This document shows, one piece after another, positions 44,230-52,541 of a stretch of DNA of 64,000 nucleotides. The notes beneath the pieces were generated by a model. The model made no database searches. It saw nothing but the letters and a program-made list of their open reading frames with translations, and had not been told where the DNA came from. Positions within the stretch are counted from its first letter, which is position 1. Every line of letters starts with the position of its first letter. The position numbers and the translations under genes are program-made. The stretch is from Streptomyces flavotricini (GTDB lineage: Bacteria; Actinomycetota; Actinomycetes; Streptomycetales; Streptomycetaceae): positions 7,228,211 to 7,292,210 of the forward strand of contig NZ_JAINUL010000001.1 of NCBI RefSeq assembly GCF_020639365.1, in the 5' to 3' direction.

Positions 44230-45330
44230 ATGACCCGAAGCCCAGCGTACGAACGGATGAACCGACCGGTGCCCCAGCACGCCCAGGCCATGCGCCGCCA
44301 TTTCCACGAGGCCGCCGCACGGCGCGGCTTCTCCGTCGCCCCCGCGCAGGAGGCCGCCGTCGAGCGGCTGGCCCACCTGGCGGGCGAACTCCGCCGCCCG
44401 GCCTGGACGTTCCCCAGGCCGCCGCGCGACCTGTACGTCTGGGGCCCCGTGGGCCGGGGGAAGTCCTGGCTCGTGGACACCTTCTACGAAGGGCTGCCCA
44501 CGGGGCGCAAGCGCCGCCTGCACTTCCATGACTTCTTCCGCCGGCTGCACGACGGAGTGACCAGGCCGGGTGCTCGTCACGACGGGCAGAGCGCCGTCGA
44601 CAGCGCTCTCGACGAGCTGATCGGGGACAGCCGGATCCTCGTCTTCGACGAGTTCCACGCGCACGACGCGGGCGACGCGATGCTGATCGCACGCCTCTTC
44701 CGTACGCTGCTCGACCGCCGGATCACCCTGGTCACCACCTCGAACTACCCGCCCTCCGGGCTGATGCCGGACCCGCTCCACCACCACCTGTTCGAGCCGA
44801 CCATCCAGCTCATCGAGGAGCGGATGGACGTCCTGGACGTCTCGGGTCCGGTGGACTTCCGTCGTGCGGCGGCGCCCGCGGCGGCGGACGGCGGCCGCCG
44901 GTTCGCGACGGGCCTGTGTCTGCCGCCGGGTGACGCGGGCCCGGAGGAGCTCGGCCTCGGTGCCCCGCAGCCCGGAGAGGCCACCCCCGTCCGGGCCCAC
45001 CTGCGGCAGCTGCCGGCCCGCGCGGTGCGCGGTGACATGGTCTGGTTCGCCTTCGACGCCCTGTGCGAGGCTGCGACGGGCGTGCCCGACTACCTGGCCC
45101 TCGCCGAACGGTTCGGCACTCTGGTCCTGGACGGCGTCCCCCCGCTGGCCGAGGCGTCGGCGGACGGGCGGCAGCGGTTCGCGAACCTCGTCGACGTCGC
45201 CTGCGACCGCGACATCCGGCTCGTCCTCATCGGCTCCGCCCCCCTCACCGCCCTCCCCGAAGGCCAGGCCCTGACCCGCGACCTGGACCGCACGACGAGC
45301 CGCCTCGCGATGCTCAGGCGCCCGAGCTGA
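44230..45330 (+). CDS. zapE: AFG1/ZapE-family ATPase, 366 aa
   Basis: A P-loop NTPase of the AFG1 family. Walker A is GPVGRGKSW (about 72-80), the aromatic motif LHFHDFFRRLHDGV follows, and Walker B is ILVFDEFHAHD, then VTTSNYPPSGLMPDPL with the sensor Asn and the Arg-rich C-terminus TSRLAML. In Escherichia coli the homologue ZapE acts on FtsZ rings during division stress; mitochondrial AFG1 handles misfolded proteins. It ends 31 bases from the convergent gene for the four-helix membrane protein. Its link to neighbours is not clear. Confidence 0.85.
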   Translation: MTRSPAYERMNRPVPQHAQAMRRHFHEAAARRGFSVAPAQEAAVERLAHLAGELRRPAWTFPRPPRDLYVWGPVGRGKSWLVDTFYEGLPTGRKRRLHFHDFFRRLHDGVTRPGARHDGQSAVDSALDELIGDSRILVFDEFHAHDAGDAMLIARLFRTLLDRRITLVTTSNYPPSGLMPDPLHHHLFEPTIQLIEERMDVLDVSGPVDFRRAAAPAAADGGRRFATGLCLPPGDAGPEELGLGAPQPGEATPVRAHLRQLPARAVRGDMVWFAFDALCEAATGVPDYLALAERFGTLVLDGVPPLAEASADGRQRFANLVDVACDRDIRLVLIGSAPLTALPEGQALTRDLDRTTSRLAMLRRPS

Positions 45331-45361
45331 GCCCGCTTCCGCCCCGTCCGCCTGCACCCGT

Positions 45362-45991
45362 TCACGGGCCGGGGCTGGTGGTGGTACCGCTGTCGCCCAC
45401 ACGGAACGGTGCCGCGTACACGAGGATCTGCCAGGCCAGAACGACTATGGCCAAGGCTTCGGCGACGGAGGCGGCCAGCACTGCGGCTCCCTGGTTGCCG
45501 TCCAGCCAGAAGAGCGCGAGTCCCCCCAGCGGGACCAGGCAGAAGGTGCTCAGATCGACCAGACATTGGATCAGCTTGCGGGATCTGCGGCGCGCGTCGC
45601 CCCGATGGGTCCTCTCCCACCCGAACGGTTCCCGGTTCGCGCCATCCGGTCCCGATGTCCCGTTCGCAGCCTCCGTGTCGAGCCCCGCCACCAGGCGCGG
45701 CCCCAGATCGGTGCGGATGTAACGTCCGATCGCGGAGATCTTCTCGTCGTTGACGAGATAGGTCCATCCGAGGATCACGCATACCGGCGGCAGGGCGAGC
45801 AGCAGCAATGTCGCCTTCGCCTGGGCCGCGGCCACGATGACCGCCGTGACCGCGGCCAGTGTCACGTACAGCAGGTTGTCGCGGAACCCGATCCTGACCT
45901 TCTGCTCCTCCTTGATCACCTGATATTCCGTAACCAGCAGATTCCGCCATGCCGGACCGTGGCCGGCATGCTCCGGCTGCTCTGAGTACAT
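45362..45991 (-). CDS. Four-helix membrane protein of unknown family, 209 aa
   Basis: An N-terminal helical segment (EYQVIKEEQKVRIGFRDN) leads into two closely spaced transmembrane helices (about 41-60 and 62-81). A charged cytosolic loop (about 85-140, with ISAIGRYIRTDLGPR and GWERTHRGDARRRSRK) precedes a second pair (about 147-165 and 170-193). The design recalls small two-helix effector proteins of bacterial conflict systems (SLATT-like), but I cannot place it in a family. It is divergent, with a gap of only 65 bases, from the nucleosidase gene, so the two share a promoter region and perhaps a process. Confidence 0.75.
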   Translation of the reverse strand: MYSEQPEHAGHGPAWRNLLVTEYQVIKEEQKVRIGFRDNLLYVTLAAVTAVIVAAAQAKATLLLLALPPVCVILGWTYLVNDEKISAIGRYIRTDLGPRLVAGLDTEAANGTSGPDGANREPFGWERTHRGDARRRSRKLIQCLVDLSTFCLVPLGGLALFWLDGNQGAAVLAASVAEALAIVVLAWQILVYAAPFRVGDSGTTTSPGP

Positions 45992-46044
45992 AGCTCCCCC
46001 CGCGGTTGTTCCTCAACTCAGTGCTCCCACAAAACAGTTCGCCC

Positions 46045-46050
46045 TACACT
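46045..46050 (+). promoter_or_regulatory. Candidate -10 element for a leaderless nucleosidase transcript
   Basis: TACACT ends seven bases before the ATG at 46057, so transcription would begin at or next to the A of the start codon. No ribosome-binding site precedes this ATG. Leaderless mRNAs are common in actinobacteria. The -35 region is not clear. Confidence 0.4.
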
Positions 46051-46056
46051 AGGCGC

Positions 46057-47112
46057 ATGTCGGAGTTAGTGCCGCTTGCTGTCATCCTGACAGCGCTGCC
46101 CCTTGAGTACATGTCGGTACGCGAGCACGCAGTAGTCGACGAAGTTCGGGTTCACTCCCATGGCACACGGGTCGAGTGCGCTCGTTTGCCCGGTACGTCG
46201 TGGCGCGTCGCCCTGGTCGAGGTGGGAATGGGTTCCCGTACGACGGCCATTCTCACCGAACGAATGGTCGAATGGCTCGCCCCTCAAATGGTGATCTTCG
46301 TGGGCGTGGCGGGCGGGCTCAAGGACGACATCGGCATGGGCGACGTCGTATTCGGCGAGAAGGTGTACGGGATCCACGGAGGCAAGAGCGCCCCCGAGGG
46401 CTTCCTGGTGCGTCCGGAGGCGTGGCCCCTTTCCCACCGCCTGGAGCAGGCGGTCCGCGCCGCCGTGCGCGGACGGCCGGATGTGCATGTCGGCGCGATC
46501 GCGTCCGGTGATGTGGTCCTGGCCGACGCGTCGTCCGACATCGCGAATCACTTGCGGGCGCATTACAACGATGCCCTGGCTTTGGACATGGAGGGCGTCG
46601 GTCTGGTGGAGGCGGCGCATCTGGCCGGTGGGCTGGACGCGATCGTCGTGCGCGGGATCAGCGACAAGGCGAACGACGGGAAGAGGGCCGCGGACGCCGC
46701 CGGATTCCAGAAGGTCGCCGCGGACAAGGCCGCGGAGGCGATGGTGTCCCTGCTCGCCCTGCTCGGTCCGCCGACACCTCATCCGGTGGCATCGAGATCG
46801 CCGAGGGAGGGTTCGCCGGATGCCCTTCCGCCACTGGTTCCGGACAGCCTCGACTGGATCCTTCCCAAGCCGGAAGGCGACGTGCTGCGTGCCATGGCGA
46901 GCCTCGGTGCCCGGAGCAGCGACGGCCGGTTCACGTCGGCGGCGGTCGACTCGGTCGCCGCCGAGGTGGTTCCACATCTCACCCGCGAGCGAGCCGAGGA
47001 AATCCTCCGTTCGCTCATCGGTCGCCGGTACTTGCGCAAGAGCCCCGGGGGCCGGCTGGAAGTCACACCGGAAGGGCTTCAGGCCCTTGTTCGTTGGAGA
47101 GGGAACCGATGA
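46057..47112 (+). CDS. Nucleoside phosphorylase-fold protein with C-terminal winged helix, 351 aa
   Basis: Residues 1-235 form a PNP/UDP-phosphorylase-fold domain close to MTA/SAH nucleosidases: ILTALPLEYMSV at the start, FVGVAGGLKDDIGMGDVVFG, the ribose-binding Glu179 in LDMEGVGL, and the catalytic Asp203 in RGISDKANDG. A Pro-rich linker leads to a winged-helix-like domain (about 265-350, ending GRLEVTPEGLQALVRW). Such domains cleave nucleosides or act as nucleotide-depleting effectors in bacterial conflict systems; which applies here is unknown. Codon 4 is TTA (46066-46068), rare in Streptomyces and read by the bldA tRNA, so translation should be development-dependent. The next gene overlaps as ATGA. 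Confidence 0.8.
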   Translation: MSELVPLAVILTALPLEYMSVREHAVVDEVRVHSHGTRVECARLPGTSWRVALVEVGMGSRTTAILTERMVEWLAPQMVIFVGVAGGLKDDIGMGDVVFGEKVYGIHGGKSAPEGFLVRPEAWPLSHRLEQAVRAAVRGRPDVHVGAIASGDVVLADASSDIANHLRAHYNDALALDMEGVGLVEAAHLAGGLDAIVVRGISDKANDGKRAADAAGFQKVAADKAAEAMVSLLALLGPPTPHPVASRSPREGSPDALPPLVPDSLDWILPKPEGDVLRAMASLGARSSDGRFTSAAVDSVAAEVVPHLTRERAEEILRSLIGRRYLRKSPGGRLEVTPEGLQALVRWRGNR

Positions 47113-48560
47113 CCTACAAGCCCCGTACCTTCAGCATTTCCAACGTGTCGCGTTCCGCCGGCGAGGGTGTCCTGGACGTCCCGAGTCTCTCCGTTCTGCG
47201 GTACAAGAGTCCTGCCGTGCTGCTCAAGGAGTTCAAGGACACCTGGGGAGTGGAAGCCCGGGCCATCGCGCTGCCCGTCGCGGAGGCCGACGGTCTGCTG
47301 TACGAGGTCGACGGCCTGGGGGGCGTGCCGCTCTCGAGCCACGCCCAACCGTCCCGGACGCTCAAGGGCTTCGAGGACGTGGTCGAGGAGTTCCTCGGCG
47401 CGAAGAAGGACATCATCCTGACCTTTTGTCCCACCATGGGATACATCCCGGGCGAAGGGCTGCAGATCTGTGACATCAGTGGCGTGATGTCTCCGCAACC
47501 CTGCATCGCGAACCCGCGCTCCACGGAGGTGCTGGGGGCGATTCTCGGTACGGGGATCGACATCGTCCAGCAGATCGCCTCCCGGAAGCCGGGCTCCGGG
47601 CTCATCGGCATCGCCCTCGACGTCACCGACCTGTGGGGCATGAGCGGGCAACTCGGCAGGGTCGAGGCGACGTGCTTCTGCACCGCGTGTACCCGTCACT
47701 TCGCTGCGACGACCCCCGAACTGCTGAAGTACTTCAAGACCTTTCCGAATCCGTGGAGTCTCCTCCTGCGGCCGACGCCGACCGGAATCGACTTCGCCAG
47801 CGAAGTTTCTCCGGGAATCACGCCGGAGGAGATCGTGGGAATCGCCCGGCAGCGAAACTACATCGAGCAGTTCCCGAAGTCGGAGCAGAGCGAACTGCTC
47901 GAGTACGCCAATCTCCTGCTGCGTTACATGCGCAGCAGGCAGTCCCTCACGCTCGGCGCGGTCGGCGCTCTGTTCGACTACGCGACCCAGGACCTGGACA
48001 ACAAGTTCACCCGCATCCTCATCATGGAGGGTGAGACGTACGGGTGGACCTCCGGAATCTGGCTGGAGGACCTCGACAACGAGTTCCAGGACGAGGAGAA
48101 CCGGAGCTTTGACGAGCTGTGGCTCAATGTGACCACGGGGTACATCCCGCGGAGCGTTCCCTATCGCGCCTACATGTGGCGTCGCAGCCGGTACACGATC
48201 AACAACTTCTTTGATCTGGCGGGGAGCCTGTCCAGTGCCTCGATGCGAGCCAACACGATGCTGAGCCAGATGAGCAGCGAGGAGTGCAGGCGCTTGGTCG
48301 CCGACCGCTGGCAGCGCGTCCATGGCAGCGCCCTCAGTTCGCAGGCGGCACTGGTGTCGTTGCCGCACAGGTCGGGAGACGGAGAGACCGGCGCCCACGT
48401 CCGCCGCGGCTTCGTCGGTGTCGGCCTGGACCGGGAGTTCGGTGACCGGTTCAGCGACCAGATGGTGATCCTGCCCAGTCACGCGGACAATGCGGCACGG
48501 CCGGTCGATTTCGACTTCTCGTCGATCCTGCGCAACATGCAGGGGAAGAACGGCAACTGA
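47109..48560 (+). CDS. Unrecognised 483-aa protein with a cysteine cluster, coupled to the nucleosidase
   Basis: Not assigned to a family. It has no signal peptide or membrane helix. The first 330 residues alternate hydrophobic strands and helices in a way that suits a TIM barrel: IILTFCPTMGYIPGEGLQICD, then LIGIALDVTDLWGM. A Cys cluster, ATCFCTACTRHF (about 193-204), is like those in some glycosidase-like barrels and could bind zinc. The C-terminal third is helical, with FDELWLNVTTGYIPR and YMWRRSRYTINNFF. Its start lies in the stop of the nucleosidase gene, so the two proteins are made together and probably interact. A terminator follows. Its AT content is somewhat higher than in its neighbours. 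Confidence 0.75.
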   Translation: MTYKPRTFSISNVSRSAGEGVLDVPSLSVLRYKSPAVLLKEFKDTWGVEARAIALPVAEADGLLYEVDGLGGVPLSSHAQPSRTLKGFEDVVEEFLGAKKDIILTFCPTMGYIPGEGLQICDISGVMSPQPCIANPRSTEVLGAILGTGIDIVQQIASRKPGSGLIGIALDVTDLWGMSGQLGRVEATCFCTACTRHFAATTPELLKYFKTFPNPWSLLLRPTPTGIDFASEVSPGITPEEIVGIARQRNYIEQFPKSEQSELLEYANLLLRYMRSRQSLTLGAVGALFDYATQDLDNKFTRILIMEGETYGWTSGIWLEDLDNEFQDEENRSFDELWLNVTTGYIPRSVPYRAYMWRRSRYTINNFFDLAGSLSSASMRANTMLSQMSSEECRRLVADRWQRVHGSALSSQAALVSLPHRSGDGETGAHVRRGFVGVGLDREFGDRFSDQMVILPSHADNAARPVDFDFSSILRNMQGKNGN

Positions 48561-48572
48561 GGACTCCTCACA

Positions 48573-48614
48573 CCCCGAGCTGCCTGGCCATGGGTGACCA
48601 GGCAGCAGCCGGGG
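48573..48614. terminator. Hairpin between convergent genes
   Basis: GCTGCCTGG (48579-48587) and CCAGGCAGC (48598-48606) form a 9-bp stem, extended outside by CCCC/GGGG. It lies just after the stop at 48560 and before the convergent GT87-like gene. Confidence 0.7.
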
Positions 48615-48651
48615 TTGGGCGCGGGGTGCTGCCTGGCGAGGCCGCCGTTCC

Positions 48652-50130
48652 TCAACGGGCGTCGTCCGTCCGGGTCCGGGTCTGGGGCGGTGGCGGGGGA
48701 GGACCTTCCCGTGACGGCGTGGCCGGGGCGTCCACCGCCTGAGTCGCGGCTCGTCGTCGGACCCGGCTCATCGCGAGGACGAGGGCCGCTGCCGCGCCGT
48801 ACGCGATGTTGCTCAGCGAGGGCTGGAAGTGGAGCGCGGGGGCGAGGACGTAGACGGCGGCGCCTGCGAGGGGGATCCCGAGCCATTCCCAGCGTCCGTC
48901 CAGGGCTACGAGGGCGATCAGGAGCAGCGCGTACCAGGAGTAGCCGGGGGTGAGGAGGACGAAGGACCAGCCGGTGACCAGGAGGGCGCCGCTCCAGGGG
49001 CGTCGCGGGTCCCCGCGCCGCATCACGTACAGGCAGACGCCCGCGACGACGGCGAGCAGTACCGGGAAGGCCCAGGTGTCCGGCAGGGCCAGGCGCAGGA
49101 GCGAATAGCGGGACCCGGCCGAGGCGTCGTCGTAGCCCTCCTCCTCGACGTAACCGCCGAGGTAGCCGAAGACCGAGCCGTGCGAGAGGCGCACGTAAGG
49201 GAGGTAGACGAGTACGACGAAGGCAGTGGCGGGCAGCAGTACGACGGCCGCGTCGCGCACGCGGCGGACTCCGGACAGCGCCCCGGGGAGGACGACGGCC
49301 GGCATCAGCTTCGTGGCGATGGCGGCGCCGATCAGCACTCCGCCCGCCGCCCGCCGGGTCAGCGCCCGGGAGGCGACGAGGCCGAGTCCGGCGACCGCGA
49401 GGAGCACGCCCAGGACGTCGACGTGGGCGTTGTTGACCGCCTCGACGGGAACGGCCGGGCACCAGGCCCAGTACGCGGCCTTGCGGAGGTCGTCGCCACG
49501 CCGCCGGAGGATCAGGAGGAGTGCGCCCGTGACGCCGAGGGAGACCAGGGCGGCGCCGATCTGCAGCGGTTTGTGGCGGGCGCCGGCGGGGGAGAGCCGG
49601 TCGACGGCCAGGAAGTACGCCTCGGCGACGGGCGGGTAGATGGTGTGCACGGCGGGCCTGTTGATGCGGGTGCAGTGGCGTGCGCCGTCGGTGGGCGGGA
49701 CGGGTGCGAGGTCCGGGCCGGTGCAGGCTGTGCCCGTGGGGAACAGCCAGGGGTCGCGCAGCCCGGCGAGCGCCGGGTCCTGGGGGGTGTGGTCGTACGG
49801 GGAGGTGCCGGCGGACTGGACGCGGCCGTCCCAGGCGTAGCGGTACGAGTCGGTGCTGGTCCGCGGCGGCCCCGGCAGCCCGGTCAGCGTGACGGCGACG
49901 GCCCCCGCGGCGATCAGCCACGTGACGCTGCGGGCAGGAACCCGGCGCAGAGCCAGCAGCGCGACGGCGAAGAGTGCCCAGCAGGCCGCGTACCAACAGA
50001 ACAGGCCGACGGGGTCGCTGAAGTAGCCCCCGTACGCGATGGTGCGGGCGAGGAGCGTCGTGAGTGCGGCGAGGGCGAGGGCGGTGGCCACCAGCGAGGT
50101 GCGAGGAGTGAGGGCGGTAGGGGCTTTCAC
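48652..50130 (-). CDS. GT87-like (DUF2029) integral membrane glycosyltransferase, 492 aa
   Basis: A polytopic membrane protein with about ten to twelve helices and the acidic loop of GT-C enzymes, TDSYRYAWDGRVQSAGTSPY (about 91-110), where an Asp is expected to be catalytic. Further landmarks are NRPAVHTIYPPVAEAYF and NNAHVDVLGVLLA. The family includes polyprenyl-phosphate-dependent mannosyltransferases that build cell-envelope glycans. GTG 50130 is the likeliest start. It is divergent from the Moco oxidoreductase gene across a tandem 11-bp box, and the nearby GT2, methyltransferase and epimerase genes support an envelope glycan or glycolipid pathway. Confidence 0.82.
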   Translation of the reverse strand: MKAPTALTPRTSLVATALALAALTTLLARTIAYGGYFSDPVGLFCWYAACWALFAVALLALRRVPARSVTWLIAAGAVAVTLTGLPGPPRTSTDSYRYAWDGRVQSAGTSPYDHTPQDPALAGLRDPWLFPTGTACTGPDLAPVPPTDGARHCTRINRPAVHTIYPPVAEAYFLAVDRLSPAGARHKPLQIGAALVSLGVTGALLLILRRRGDDLRKAAYWAWCPAVPVEAVNNAHVDVLGVLLAVAGLGLVASRALTRRAAGGVLIGAAIATKLMPAVVLPGALSGVRRVRDAAVVLLPATAFVVLVYLPYVRLSHGSVFGYLGGYVEEEGYDDASAGSRYSLLRLALPDTWAFPVLLAVVAGVCLYVMRRGDPRRPWSGALLVTGWSFVLLTPGYSWYALLLIALVALDGRWEWLGIPLAGAAVYVLAPALHFQPSLSNIAYGAAAALVLAMSRVRRRAATQAVDAPATPSREGPPPPPPQTRTRTDDAR

Positions 50131-50182
50131 CTGCGGAATCGTTCCAGGGATCGGCTCTCCCGCGGGCCGTGCCACCTCGGAC

Positions 50183-50204
50183 GTCCGTGTTTCGTAAGGT
50201 GTTC
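50183..50204. promoter_or_regulatory. Tandem 11-bp regulatory box, copy 3
   Basis: Units GTCCGTGTTTC and GTAAGGTGTTC lie between the GT87-like gene (start 50130) and the Moco gene (start 50245). Twenty of 22 positions are identical to the box at 55664, which is upstream of the GT2 operon about 5.5 kb away. Confidence 0.65.
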
Positions 50205-50244
50205 CGGCAGCCTGCTCGGGCCTCGTCGGGGGTGTGATGGGGGC

Positions 50245-51387
50245 ATGCGCTTCACCCTGCCCTCCGGGCCGCCCGTCACCTTCAAGGCGCGCCTGCACGA
50301 TGCCCGTACCGCGACCGCCATCGGCCGCTGGCTCGGCCTGGCCATGGCCGTCTGCTTCGCGACCGGTGTGCTGAGCCACTACCTCCAGCACCCGCCCGGA
50401 TGGCTGGCCGATTCGCTGCCGAGCCGTCCCTCCTGGGGTTACCGGCTCACCCAGGGGCTGCACGTGGCCTCCGGGATCGCCGCGATCCCGTTGCTGCTGG
50501 GGAAGCTGTGGGCGGTCTACCCGCGGCTCTTCGCCTGGCCTCCGGTGCGATCGGTCCTCCACGCCCTGGAGCGGATCTCCGTGGCGGTCCTGGTCGCGGC
50601 CGGCCTGTTCGAGCTGTTCACGGGGCTGCTGAACACCTTCCAGTGGTACCCCTGGCCCTTCAGCTTCGTTCCCGTGCACTACGCGGTCGCCTGGCTCCTG
50701 CTGGGCTCGCTGCTCCTGCACGTCGCCGTGCAATGGCCGAAGATCCGCGACCACTTCACGCTGCGTTCCCCCGGAACCCTGGCGCTGCCCGAGGCCGACG
50801 GGCCGGACCGGCGCCAGCTCCTCCTCGGCGTCACGGCCGCGGTCGGAGCCGTCACGCTCACCACGGTCGGACAGTCCGTCACCGCCCTCGGCCCGCTGGA
50901 ACTGTTCGGCCCGCGCAGCCCCGCCCACGGGGCCCAAGGGCTCCCCGTGAACCGGACGGCCGCCGCCGCGCGCGTCTCCGCGGCCTCCTTGGCCGACTGG
51001 CGTCTGACCGTGGCCGGGCCGCGCCCGTACACCCTCACGCTGGACGAGCTGCGCGCCATGCCGCAGTACGAGGTCACCCTGCCCATCGCCTGCGTGGAGG
51101 GCTGGAGCAAGTCCGCCCGCTGGACCGGGGTGCGGGTACGGGACCTCCTGGAGCGCGCGGGCGGCGGCTCGGGTGCGCGGGCCCGGGTGGTCTCCCTCGA
51201 AGCGGCGGGCGCCTACCGGGTGATGGAGATGGGACGCCTGTACGCGCAGGATCCGCTCACGCTGCTCGCGCTCCGGCTGAACGGCGAGGTGCTGTCCCTG
51301 GACCACGGCTACCCGGCGCGGATCATCGCCCCGAACCGGCCCGGCGTCCTGCAGACCAAGTGGGTCGGCCGACTGGAGGTGGCGTGA
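50245..51387 (+). CDS. Cytochrome b-like membrane domain fused to a Moco oxidoreductase domain, 380 aa
   Basis: The N-terminal half has four transmembrane helices with candidate haem histidines (LSHYLQH, GLHVASG, PVHYAVAW, LLHVAVQ). A twin-arginine-like RRQLLLGVTAAVG (about 192) precedes the molybdopterin domain (about 240-380), with the ligand Cys in LPIACVEGW, the loop LSLDHGYPARII and the end GVLQTKWVGRLEV. So one chain combines what the 3872/3888 gene pair encodes separately. It should be a membrane-bound redox enzyme with an extracytoplasmic active site; the substrate is unknown. It is coupled (TGATG) to a small membrane protein, and a tandem 11-bp box lies upstream. Confidence 0.85.
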   Translation: MRFTLPSGPPVTFKARLHDARTATAIGRWLGLAMAVCFATGVLSHYLQHPPGWLADSLPSRPSWGYRLTQGLHVASGIAAIPLLLGKLWAVYPRLFAWPPVRSVLHALERISVAVLVAAGLFELFTGLLNTFQWYPWPFSFVPVHYAVAWLLLGSLLLHVAVQWPKIRDHFTLRSPGTLALPEADGPDRRQLLLGVTAAVGAVTLTTVGQSVTALGPLELFGPRSPAHGAQGLPVNRTAAAARVSAASLADWRLTVAGPRPYTLTLDELRAMPQYEVTLPIACVEGWSKSARWTGVRVRDLLERAGGGSGARARVVSLEAAGAYRVMEMGRLYAQDPLTLLALRLNGEVLSLDHGYPARIIAPNRPGVLQTKWVGRLEVA

Positions 51388-51800
51388 TGGACTTCCGATA
51401 CGTGCTGGGCGGATTCGGGCTGGTGTGCGCGGCCTGGGGCGGGTGGCTGCTCCTTCAGCAGCCCGAGCCGTGGCGGATCGCCGTCTGGCTCGGGGGAGCG
51501 GTCGTGGTGCACGACGGGTTCGTCGCGCCCCTCGTGGTGGCGATCGCCGCCCTCGTCGCGGTGGCGGGCCTGCGCCTGCGCGGGGTGATGCGCGGAGCCC
51601 TGATCGTCGCGGGCTCCCTGACCGCGATCGCCCTTCCTCCGCTGCTGCGTCCGGGGGGCGTGGCCAACCCCACCGTCCTGCCGCTCGACTACCTGCGCAA
51701 CTGGCTGCTCGCCCTGGCCGCCGTCGCGCTGTTCACCCTCGCGTACGTCGGCGTGCGTGCCGTGGCGCGCCGGGTGGGCCGGGAGGGCCATCAGGCCTGA
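51387..51800 (+). CDS. Small membrane protein coupled to the Moco oxidoreductase, 137 aa
   Basis: About four hydrophobic segments and the sequence AVVVHDGFVAPLVVAIAAL. The same pattern, LHDLVLLPLYSV, is found in the membrane protein beside the second Moco gene at the right edge (63227-63724). The start overlaps the Moco stop by one base. It is presumably an accessory subunit or assembly partner of the Moco enzyme. I do not know a characterised member. Confidence 0.78.
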   Translation: MDFRYVLGGFGLVCAAWGGWLLLQQPEPWRIAVWLGGAVVVHDGFVAPLVVAIAALVAVAGLRLRGVMRGALIVAGSLTAIALPPLLRPGGVANPTVLPLDYLRNWLLALAAVALFTLAYVGVRAVARRVGREGHQA

Positions 51801-51843
51801 TCGGAGCGGTGCCGCGGAAAGCCGCCGGGTTCGCGCATTGTTC

Positions 51844-51859
51844 TTGAATGGTCGTTCAT
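51844..51859. promoter_or_regulatory. TetR operator inside the promoter spacer
   Basis: TTGAATGGTCGTTCAT fills the 17-bp spacer between TTGTTC (51838-51843, -35-like) and TATTTT (51861-51866, -10-like). The -10 lies seven bases before the ATG at 51873, implying a leaderless transcript. The near-identical site at 52511 precedes the quinone reductase gene, so the TetR protein encoded here should bind both. Confidence 0.6.
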
Positions 51860-51872
51860 GTATTTTCTTCTC

Positions 51873-52457
51873 ATGCCCAGACCGCGAGAGTTCGAGCCCG
51901 ACGCCGTCCTGAACGCGGCCATGCTGCGGTTCTGGGAACGCGGGTACCGGGCGGTGTCCGTCGAGGATCTGGTGAAGGCGACCGGAGTCAAGCCCGGCAG
52001 CCTCTACAGCGCCTTCCCCGGCGGCAAGCGTGCGCTGTTCCTGAAGTCGCTGGAGCGGTACTCGAAGCTGGTCGTCCCCCAGAAGCTGGGCGAGCTGGAG
52101 GCTCCGGGCGCCTCGGTGGACGAGATCCGCGGGTACTTCGACGGGCTGGTGCGCGATCTGCTCAGCCCCGAGGGCCGGCAGGGCTGCCTGCTCGTCAACA
52201 CGGCGATCGAGAACGCCGCCGAGGACGACGAGGCGGCGGCCGTCGTCCGCGGACACCTGGCCCGGCTGGAGCGGTGCATGACCCACGCGCTGGAGAACGC
52301 GGCCCGCAGGGGGCGGGTGCGCGCCTCACTGGACTGTTCCGGGAGTGCGAAGCTGCTGGTCGCCACCTGTCAGGGGCTGATGGTCGTCGGGAAGGCGAAC
52401 CCCGAAGAGGCGCTCCTGCGCGCGATCGTCGACAACGCCTTCGCCGCTCTCGCCTGA
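51873..52457 (+). CDS. TetR-family repressor of the adjacent quinone reductase, 194 aa
   Basis: The helix-turn-helix region (FEPDAVLNAAMLRFWERGYR, then VEDLVKATGVKPGSLYSAF) is TetR type of the AcrR/YxaF-like subgroup. The C-terminal ligand domain contains GCLLVNTAIENA. ATG 51873 (MPRPREF) is chosen because the alternative ATG at 51858 lies inside the operator. Regulators of this group often respond to electrophiles or quinones. Matching operators at 51844 and 52511 indicate autorepression and control of the reductase gene that follows a terminator. Confidence 0.88.
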   Translation: MPRPREFEPDAVLNAAMLRFWERGYRAVSVEDLVKATGVKPGSLYSAFPGGKRALFLKSLERYSKLVVPQKLGELEAPGASVDEIRGYFDGLVRDLLSPEGRQGCLLVNTAIENAAEDDEAAAVVRGHLARLERCMTHALENAARRGRVRASLDCSGSAKLLVATCQGLMVVGKANPEEALLRAIVDNAFAALA

Positions 52458-52470
52458 CGGCGGGGCGTAC

Positions 52471-52500
52471 GGGCCACCGTTCGCGGTGGCCCTTTTCTTC
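52471..52500 (+). terminator. Intrinsic terminator with U-tract after the TetR gene
   Basis: GGGCCACCG, loop TTCG, CGGTGGCCC, then TTTTCTTC: a classical stem, tetraloop and U-tract 13 bases after the TetR stop. It separates the TetR transcript from the reductase gene. Confidence 0.85.
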
Positions 52501-52510
52501 GCACCGATAG

Positions 52511-52526
52511 TTGAATGAGTGTTCAA
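52511..52526. promoter_or_regulatory. TetR operator upstream of the quinone reductase
   Basis: TTGAATGAGTGTTCAA has perfect TTGAA/TTCAA arms and shares 12 of 16 positions with the site at 51844. It is 15 bases ahead of the ATG at 52542, so binding should block transcription or initiation of the reductase gene. Confidence 0.6.
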
Positions 52527-52541
52527 GAATGGAGCTGGGAC

